Shown: positions 59,031-64,000 of the stretch, piece by piece
How the letters are laid out: every line of letters begins with the position of its first letter
Numbering within the stretch: position 1 is the first letter of the stretch
Assembly: GCA_023898765.1 (NCBI GenBank)
Contig: CP060238.1
Location: forward strand, 1,674,001-1,738,000
DNA length: 64,000 bases
Origin: Rhodospirillales bacterium
GTDB taxonomy: Bacteria > Pseudomonadota > Alphaproteobacteria > Micavibrionales > Micavibrionaceae
Direction: 5' to 3'
The notes under the pieces: generated by a model
The model's input: the letters and a program-made list of their open reading frames with translations, nothing else
What the model was told of the DNA's origin: nothing
The model's database searches: none
Program-made: the position numbers and the translations under genes

Positions 59031-59572
59031 GGATACCCCTTTTTATCTGCTCTTCTTTCCTTTTCGTGTTTCTTTTGTCAGCCTGCGGCGAAAGACAACA
59101 AGAACCTCCCGGCCTGACAGCCTTTCCCGAAGCCGCAAAGGACCCCGGCGATGCAAGACTGATGGCTGATATACGCGAATACATCGCAGCACAAAAAGGG
59201 CCGCCCAATTCCCGTTTTCAATACGCAAGGCTGGATATGAACGGGGACGGCCTGCGCGAAGGGCTTGTACTTTTTACCCTGCCGCACAGCTATTGGTGCG
59301 GCCCCGGGGGGTGCAGCATGACCGTTTTCAAAGCGCAGCATGGAGGCTTTTCTCTCCTGTCTGAAATAACGCGCATTCGCGGACCTTTGGTTGTCAGCGA
59401 GCACAAAACAAATGGCTGGCGGGATATTATTGTGCGCATGTCAGGGGTCAGCATGTCCGACAGGAACGTGGCGCTGCGCTTTGACGGACAAGGATACCCG
59501 ACAAATCCAATGACACAGACAAAAATCCAGACAGAAATGCGGGACATACAGGGGGAAAGACTTTTCCCCTAA
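59027..59572 (+). CDS. Lipoprotein of unknown function
   Basis: 181 residues. The lipobox LLSAC puts the lipidated Cys at 20. Residues about 66-80 contain RLDMNGDGLREG, an EF-hand-like or dockerin-like calcium-loop pattern, followed by HSYWCGPGGCSMTVF, a Cys pair likely to form a disulfide. The rest is strand-rich. Translation is coupled to the hybrid kinase by an ATGA overlap. The 3' end overlaps that of the convergent TerB-like gene by 4 bp, and a damaged copy of this 3' end lies at 60152-60187. Confidence 0.72.
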   Translation: MRIPLFICSSFLFVFLLSACGERQQEPPGLTAFPEAAKDPGDARLMADIREYIAAQKGPPNSRFQYARLDMNGDGLREGLVLFTLPHSYWCGPGGCSMTVFKAQHGGFSLLSEITRIRGPLVVSEHKTNGWRDIIVRMSGVSMSDRNVALRFDGQGYPTNPMTQTKIQTEMRDIQGERLFP

Positions 59573-60018
59573 CTTTCCGCCGCCAGAAGGGACAAAATGC
59601 CCTTATTGCGAATCATTTTTATCCACTGGTCCGCCTCAAGAGGAATTTCCTGGATTTCCGTTTTGCTTTCATTCAAAAGAAGCCGGCTTGATTCATCCAT
59701 ATGAATTTTTTCAAGGGAACTGACAATATGTCTCTCCTGCGCATTAAAATCCCCATCCGACCACGCAATAATACGGGCAAATTTGAAAAAATTCCTCTTA
59801 TCGCGCGGATCGGTGATCTGCGAAAACATCACGTAAATATCCTGCGGCGTTCCGAGGTCGGCGATCAAAATCTGGATTTGCCCCTTGCTTATATCAAGAT
59901 TCTTTGCCGAATCCTGCAGGAAATAAACCTCGTGCGGGGTTACAATTCCATCGGCATGCGCCATGGCCACAACAGCGCGCCACATATAAAACCGGCTGGC
60001 AGATAGTCCCTTGCCCAT
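59569..60018 (-). CDS. TerB-like protein, copy 1
   Basis: 149 residues, all helical, no export signal. MWRAVVAMAHADGIVTPHEVYFLQD and IIAWSDGDFNAQERHIVSSLEKI follow the TerB/TerB-like pattern in which paired acidic DG motifs in helices may bind metal. TerB-domain proteins are linked to tellurite resistance and membrane stress, but their role is not settled. A near twin follows upstream at 60184-60633, and the two proteins share about three quarters of their residues. Confidence 0.72.
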   Translation of the reverse strand: MGKGLSASRFYMWRAVVAMAHADGIVTPHEVYFLQDSAKNLDISKGQIQILIADLGTPQDIYVMFSQITDPRDKRNFFKFARIIAWSDGDFNAQERHIVSSLEKIHMDESSRLLLNESKTEIQEIPLEADQWIKMIRNKGILSLLAAES

Positions 60019-60151
60019 AGATTACAATCCCTCTTGTCGTTTCTTCCCCTCTTTGTATTGTACCCTATTCCGGTTCCGGCAAAACACCTAAAACTCAAAA
60101 CTGCATAAAATGGTCACCATGGCAAAGCGCCCCGGCGATAAAAACGGATGG

Positions 60152-60187
60152 ATGTGTGAGAGACAAGAAGAAAGACTTTTCCGCTAA
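60152..60187 (+). pseudogene. Remnant of the lipoprotein gene 3' end
   Basis: The segment ends GAA AGA CTT TTC CGC TAA, almost identical to the last codons of the lipoprotein gene (GAA AGA CTT TTC CCC TAA at 59555-59572), and it overlaps the stop of TerB copy 2 exactly as the intact gene overlaps copy 1. An in-frame TGA just before it shows it is not functional. It marks the edge of a local duplication. Confidence 0.6.
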
Positions 60188-60633
60188 CGTTCTTCTCCCA
60201 AAAGGGACAGAATACCTTTGTTGCGAATGGTCTTTGTCCACTGATCCGCCTCAAGGGGAATTTCCTGGATTTCCATTTTGCTTTCCCGCAAAAGAAGCCG
60301 GCTTGATTCATCCATATGGATTTTTTCAAGGGTCTCGACAATATGCTTCTCCTGCGCATCGAAATCCCCGTCCGACCACGAAAGGACACGGGCAAATTTG
60401 AAAAAATCCTTTTTATCCCGGGGATCGGTAATCTGCGAAAACATCATGTAAATATCCTGCGGCGTTCCCAGATCGGCCATTAAAACCTGTATCTGCCCCT
60501 CGCTCATCTCAATATCCTTCACCGAGTCCTGCAAAAAATGTATTTCCTGCGGGGTTACAACGCCATCGGCATGCGCCATGGCCACAACAGCGCGCCACAT
60601 GTAAAACCGGCTATTGGACAATCCCTCACCCAT
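60184..60633 (-). CDS. TerB-like protein, copy 2
   Basis: 149 residues from the ATG at 60633, which aligns with the start of copy 1; the frame is open to 60726. Same architecture: MWRAVVAMAHADGVVTPQEIHFLQD, VLSWSDGDFDAQEKHIVETLEKI and the end IRNKGILSLLGEER. Leader regions of both copies also match (TACCCTATTCCGG and GCATAAAA), so the promoter was duplicated as well. Confidence 0.72.
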   Translation of the reverse strand: MGEGLSNSRFYMWRAVVAMAHADGVVTPQEIHFLQDSVKDIEMSEGQIQVLMADLGTPQDIYMMFSQITDPRDKKDFFKFARVLSWSDGDFDAQEKHIVETLEKIHMDESSRLLLRESKMEIQEIPLEADQWTKTIRNKGILSLLGEER

Positions 60634-60746
60634 ATCCTGCAATCCTTCCTGTTGTTTCTCCCTCTTCCATATTACATGGTACCCTATTCCGGCAAAATAC
60701 CTAAATCTTCTTGTCTCATAAAACAAAACCGCATAAAACAGCCGCT

Positions 60747-62114
60747 ATGATAAGAGACCCTGTTCATATTATCGGCGGCGGACTGGCCGGCTCGGAAGCC
60801 GCGTGGCAAATTGCGGAAAGAGGCGTAGAGGTTATTTTGCATGAAATGCGCCCCGTAGAAATGACCGATGCGCACAAAACAGAAAATCTGGCGGAGCTTG
60901 TCTGTTCCAATTCTTTTCGGAGCGATGACGCGCAAAACAATGCCGTGGGCCTTCTACATGAGGAAATGAGGCGCAGCAATTCCCTGATTATGCGCGAAGG
61001 AGACAAAGCTTCCGTACCTGCGGGCGGTGCTTTGGCCGTCGATCGGGAGGTCTTTTCGCATGCCGTCACGGAAGCCCTGACACAACATCCTTTCATTACG
61101 ATACGGCGCGAAGAGGTAACATCTCCCCCTGACGCGTGGTCCAGCGTCATCATTGCGACAGGCCCTTTAACGTCAAACGCGTTGGCAAAAACGGTTCAGG
61201 ACGTTGGCGGCGAGGAAAATATGGCTTTCTTCGATGCCCTTGCGCCGATCATTCATAAAGACAGTATTGATTTCGATACTGTCTGGTTCCAATCCCGCTA
61301 TGACAAAGGAAACGGCTCGGATTACATCAATTGTGGGATGAATAAAGAACAGTATCTTGCTTTTATAAAAGCACTTTTGGAATCTGAAAAAACAGAATTT
61401 AAAGACTGGGAAAAAAACACCCCCTATTTCGAAGGCTGCATGCCGATTGAGGTTCTGGCGTCGCGCGGGGTAGATACGCTACGCTATGGCCCGATGAAGC
61501 CCGTGGGCCTTACCGACCCAAAAAAGAACGAGCGCCCCTACGCCGTTGTCCAGCTGCGCCAGGATAACAAACTCGGCACTTTGTATAACATGGTCGGATT
61601 CCAGACAAAAATGAAACACGGGGAGCAAACAAGAGTCCTGCGCATGATCCCCGGGCTTGAAAACGCCGAATTTGCCCGGCTGGGCGGCATCCACCGGAAC
61701 AGCTTTATCAATTCCCCCCGCCTGCTGGATAAAATGCTGCGCTTGAAAAATCGTCCCGCGTGGCGTTTTGCGGGTCAGATTACCGGCTGCGAAGGTTATA
61801 TTGAAAGCGCGGCAATCGGCCTGATTGCCGGGCGCTTTGCCGCAGCAGAAAGGTTAGGAATAGAAATTGCTGCACCTCCTGAAACGACCGCCATGGGCGC
61901 TATTTTAAATCACGTTACGGGCGGCGCCAACGCCAGAACCTTTCAGCCCATGAATGTCAATTTCGGACTCTTCCCGGATATAACCGTCCCGAAAGAAGAC
62001 CTCAAAGGCCTTAAAGGGAAAGAAAAGGGGCGTCGAAAAAAACAGGCTTTGTCTGCCCGCGCTTTACGTGATTTTGAAAGCTGGCTCATGACCCATGAGA
62101 AGCAGGCAGCCTGA
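60747..62114 (+). CDS. trmFO: tRNA m5U54 methyltransferase TrmFO (folate/FAD-dependent)
   Basis: 455 residues from the ATG at 60747; no good ribosome site, and a TTG at 60711 is in frame. Methylates U54 of tRNA using methylenetetrahydrofolate and FAD. The N-terminal FAD loop is HIIGGGLAGSEAAWQIA; family patterns are ELVCSNSFRSDD with the catalytic Cys, CGMNKEQYLAF, PYFEGCMPIE with the second Cys, and ITGCEGYIESAAIGL. Its folate need fits the glycine cleavage genes nearby, though they are separate units. Confidence 0.96.
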   Translation: MIRDPVHIIGGGLAGSEAAWQIAERGVEVILHEMRPVEMTDAHKTENLAELVCSNSFRSDDAQNNAVGLLHEEMRRSNSLIMREGDKASVPAGGALAVDREVFSHAVTEALTQHPFITIRREEVTSPPDAWSSVIIATGPLTSNALAKTVQDVGGEENMAFFDALAPIIHKDSIDFDTVWFQSRYDKGNGSDYINCGMNKEQYLAFIKALLESEKTEFKDWEKNTPYFEGCMPIEVLASRGVDTLRYGPMKPVGLTDPKKNERPYAVVQLRQDNKLGTLYNMVGFQTKMKHGEQTRVLRMIPGLENAEFARLGGIHRNSFINSPRLLDKMLRLKNRPAWRFAGQITGCEGYIESAAIGLIAGRFAAAERLGIEIAAPPETTAMGAILNHVTGGANARTFQPMNVNFGLFPDITVPKEDLKGLKGKEKGRRKKQALSARALRDFESWLMTHEKQAA

Positions 62115-62503
62115 AACCTGACCCTGAAATGAAACGGGCCTCTCCCGATAAAAATTTTGAAAAGCACCCGCCCCGAAAAATACCCTTGTTTTTTGACCCG
62201 GCTGATCCGGTTCAATAAAATCCAAAGATGCTTAATGCACCCCTTAAAACAGTGGGACCGGCCGTTTCGATTTTACCCTAAACGCGCAAATCCCCTGAAG
62301 CTGGAGATTATCTAATTCTGCTGAGCTGTTGAAAAATATTTATTTTTTGGGAATATGCCCCTCTTAATATTTTACATTAAGAAAAAAGCGCCTCCCGGAT
62401 CAAAAAACAGCGCTCAGGACGGTTCGTCTTCATTTTGTTCCCTGTATTGAACTTATTTTTATTTCGGGGTAGATATAAAGTCCCTAACAAACAGGAGAAA
62501 AAA
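62115..62503. other. 389-bp gap between trmFO and sodB
   Basis: No gene is seen. The right part holds the sodB promoter. In the middle there is AT-rich sequence around 62325-62385 that may contain further promoters; short hairpins (for example CGGG-CCTCT-CCCG near 62142) are too weak to be called terminators. Confidence 0.5.
62447..62475 (+). promoter_or_regulatory. Predicted sodB promoter
   Basis: TTGAAC (62447-62452), 17-base spacer, TAGATA (62470-62475), about 28 bases before the sodB start codon. Confidence 0.65.
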
Positions 62504-63100
62504 ATGGCTTTTGATCTTCCGGACCTGCCTTTTGCCTATGATGCGCTGGCCCCCTATATGTCGGCCGAAACATTCGAGTTTCATCACGACAAACACCACA
62601 ACGCCTATGTCACCAATGGAAACAAGATTCTCGAAGGACTGCCTCATCAGGGTGATACGCTGGAAGAAGTGGTGAAAAATGCCGCGAAAGAACAGAATCA
62701 GGGGCTTTTCAACAATGCGGCCCAGCACTGGAATCACAGTTTTTTCTGGAAATGTCTGAAACCGAATGGCGGTGGAACCTCTCTTCCCACGGCCGTTCAA
62801 TCCAAAATCGATTCCGATCTGGGCGGCTATGACAGTTTTCGTGAAAAATTTGTTGAAGCCTGCGTGACGCAATTCGGCTCCGGCTGGGGATGGGTTGTTC
62901 TGAATCAAGGCACCGGCAAGCTGGAAATTGTCAAAACGGGCAATGCGGGTGTTCCTTTCACGGAAGGTAAAACCCCTCTCCTGACCTGCGATGTGTGGGA
63001 GCATGCCTATTACATCGACTACCGCAATGCGCGTCCCAAATATGTCGAAACATTTGTCGACAACCTGATTAACTGGGAATTCGTGGAAAGCTGTCTTTAA
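62504..63100 (+). CDS. sodB: Superoxide dismutase, iron type
   Basis: 198 residues from the ATG at 62504 with ACAGGAG ahead. Converts superoxide to oxygen and hydrogen peroxide. Metal ligands: His 27 in EFHHDKHH, His in AAQHWNHSFFW (about 74), Asp and His in DVWEHAYYIDY (about 157-161). Gln in the NNAAQ position next to the second ligand is characteristic of Fe-SOD. No signal peptide, so cytoplasmic. Stop overlaps the convergent Mth938-like gene by 4 bp. Confidence 0.96.
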   Translation: MAFDLPDLPFAYDALAPYMSAETFEFHHDKHHNAYVTNGNKILEGLPHQGDTLEEVVKNAAKEQNQGLFNNAAQHWNHSFFWKCLKPNGGGTSLPTAVQSKIDSDLGGYDSFREKFVEACVTQFGSGWGWVVLNQGTGKLEIVKTGNAGVPFTEGKTPLLTCDVWEHAYYIDYRNARPKYVETFVDNLINWEFVESCL

Positions 63101-63480
63101 GATGCGGGGAGCAAGGCTGCCGCCACGCGGCGGCCTTCCGCCATCAAAACGTTATATGTGCGGCAGGCCGCACTTGTATCCATGACATCCATATTCACGC
63201 CTTTGGCTTTTAAGTCCCGGCGCAAGCCCTGTGGAAAAAATATACTCTTATCCCCCGTCCCCAAAAGAACGATATCGAGCGTTTCAGACAGGGCGATGAG
63301 ATCCTGAAAATCTTCCATCGAAAAATATTCGGGAAGTCCTTCGAAATTCCAGATCTGGACATGATCGGAAAAAACAAGGATAGGCGTGTCGTATCTTTGC
63401 CCGCTTACACGAAACACGCCGCCTTTATACCCTTGAATCACCTGAGAGTCTGACCGGATAAGAGGAGTAAGATCGTGCAC
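63097..63480 (-). CDS. Mth938-like (DUF498) domain protein
   Basis: 127 residues from a GTG at 63480. It follows the Mth938/NDUFAF3 fold: YKGGVFRVSGQRYDTPILVF, a central DIVLLGTGDKSIFFPQGLR and the C-terminal DTSAACRTYNVLMAEGRRVAAALLP. The mitochondrial homologue NDUFAF3 helps assemble complex I, so a link with the MidA-type gene (27133) is imaginable. Only 15 bp separate it from the upstream peptidoglycan-binding gene on the same strand. Confidence 0.88.
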   Translation of the reverse strand: MHDLTPLIRSDSQVIQGYKGGVFRVSGQRYDTPILVFSDHVQIWNFEGLPEYFSMEDFQDLIALSETLDIVLLGTGDKSIFFPQGLRRDLKAKGVNMDVMDTSAACRTYNVLMAEGRRVAAALLPAS

Positions 63481-63495
63481 GCGCGCCGCTGTACC

Positions 63496-63987
63496 CTATT
63501 CCATCACGCCGAGGGATTTCAGCGTTTCTTCGTTCAGACCGCCCGGCGCAAGAAGATTCGCGCTTTGATAGCGGCTGAGCGCATTAAGAAGCGCGGTATC
63601 CATTTCCCCCGTTACAGAACCGTCATAAAACCCTTTCGCGGTCAAAGCCGTCTGCGCTGCCCGGATAAGCGCCGGATCATTCATGCGCACAGCCCCCGCC
63701 TTGAAGACGGTTGGCATTGACGCGGCCACGGGCCGGGAAGCCGTCGGCGCAGCGGCAACGGGAGGCTCTTCTACCGCTTCCTGTGTTTCCTGCGAAACGG
63801 GCAAAGGCGCCGGCAATGGCTTGTTTCCTGCGGGCAGAGCGCCTTTGGACGCCTTGTACCGCATCAAAGAATTCAATGTTTTGGCATCCACTTTGCCGTC
63901 CGGCGCGCCTTCGTAAAAGCCCTGCTCTTTCAGCGCTTCCTGCACATCCATAATTTCCTGCGGCGTTTTGGTCGGCAAAACCGCCAT
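63496..63987 (-). CDS. Protein with two peptidoglycan-binding (PG_binding_1-like) repeats
   Basis: 163 residues from the ATG at 63987 with a good GGAGG site; complete, ends before the window edge. Two copies of the three-helix repeat (about 9-48 and 105-160), each with the pattern Q-ALxxxGFYxG-x-DGxxDxxTLNSLxxY (first: VQEALKEQGFYEGAPDGKVD; second: AQTALTAKGFYDGSVTGEMD), are joined by a Pro/Ala/Val linker. No signal peptide is visible, so export is uncertain; the domain usually anchors proteins to the cell wall. Confidence 0.8.
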   Translation of the reverse strand: MAVLPTKTPQEIMDVQEALKEQGFYEGAPDGKVDAKTLNSLMRYKASKGALPAGNKPLPAPLPVSQETQEAVEEPPVAAAPTASRPVAASMPTVFKAGAVRMNDPALIRAAQTALTAKGFYDGSVTGEMDTALLNALSRYQSANLLAPGGLNEETLKSLGVME

Positions 63988-64000
63988 ATCAACCTCCGAC

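Noticed and set aside
1..64000. CRISPR array or restriction/toxin defence cluster
   Set aside because: No regularly spaced short repeats and no Cas, methylase-nuclease or toxin-antitoxin pair could be recognised; repeats seen are extragenic palindromes.

Overview
The window looks like a contiguous chromosomal segment of an alphaproteobacterium. Signs are a MucR/Ros-family regulator, alphaproteobacterial-style RecX, MidA and ubiE-coaBC-dut neighbourhoods, an OmpR/EnvZ-type pair next to ilvE, a CTC-type bL25 followed by pth and ychF, and lipopolysaccharide and quinone genes of a Gram-negative cell. The abundance of secreted, coiled-coil and TcpQ-like proteins and of extragenic palindromes would suit a Rhodospirillales- or Micavibrio-like lineage, but the placement is an inference from gene content only.

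Layout: 1-3.3 kb, a two-gene cell-envelope cluster (coiled-coil protein cut by the left edge, and a double-TcpQ protein) whose products share an N-terminal domain. 3.5-16.5 kb, housekeeping and envelope genes: prfB with its programmed +1 frameshift, a DJ-1-like protein, an OmpA-type lipoprotein, TrkH, Hsp33, an ABC-2 permease, RecX, a PAS histidine kinase, an EnvZ/OmpR-like pair and a branched-chain aminotransferase. 16.5-18.7 kb, a 696-residue protein of no recognised family behind a strong promoter. 18.77-21.43 kb, a small AT-richer integrative element with a P4-type integrase, inserted at the 3' end of ychF; a 14-bp direct repeat flanks it and both copies spell the last ychF codons and a stop. 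21.4-40 kb, mainly minus-strand housekeeping: ychF-pth-rplY, prs, a peptidase S51 relative, pgeF-midA-lgt-hldD, tsaB, an Nfu-type protein, trpS and murJ, with several short hypothetical genes and many extragenic inverted repeats between them. 40.6-47.6 kb, ubiE, an Ala/Glu/Asp-rich membrane-anchored protein (where ubiB might be expected), coaBC-dut, mutS and a cysteine-synthase-like gene. 47.6-48.9 kb, a tandem LysE pair. 48.97-55.5 kb, tRNA-Ser(CGA) and a tightly overlapping rimO-gcvT-gcvH-gcvPA-panD-gcvPB-mliC run. 55.5-64 kb, an NhaD-like antiporter, a FixL-like hybrid kinase, a lipoprotein, a locally duplicated TerB-like pair, trmFO, Fe-type sodB, a Mth938-like protein and a peptidoglycan-binding protein.

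The most noteworthy items are the mini-element with its candidate att sites and two decayed genes, the shared-domain pair at the left edge, the panD gene embedded between the two glycine decarboxylase subunits, the duplicated TerB segment that carries along a scrap of the neighbouring lipoprotein gene, and the strongly expressed-looking low-complexity protein between ubiE and coaBC. No CRISPR array, rRNA, insertion sequence or origin was seen. All family names come from reading motifs, not from database searches.
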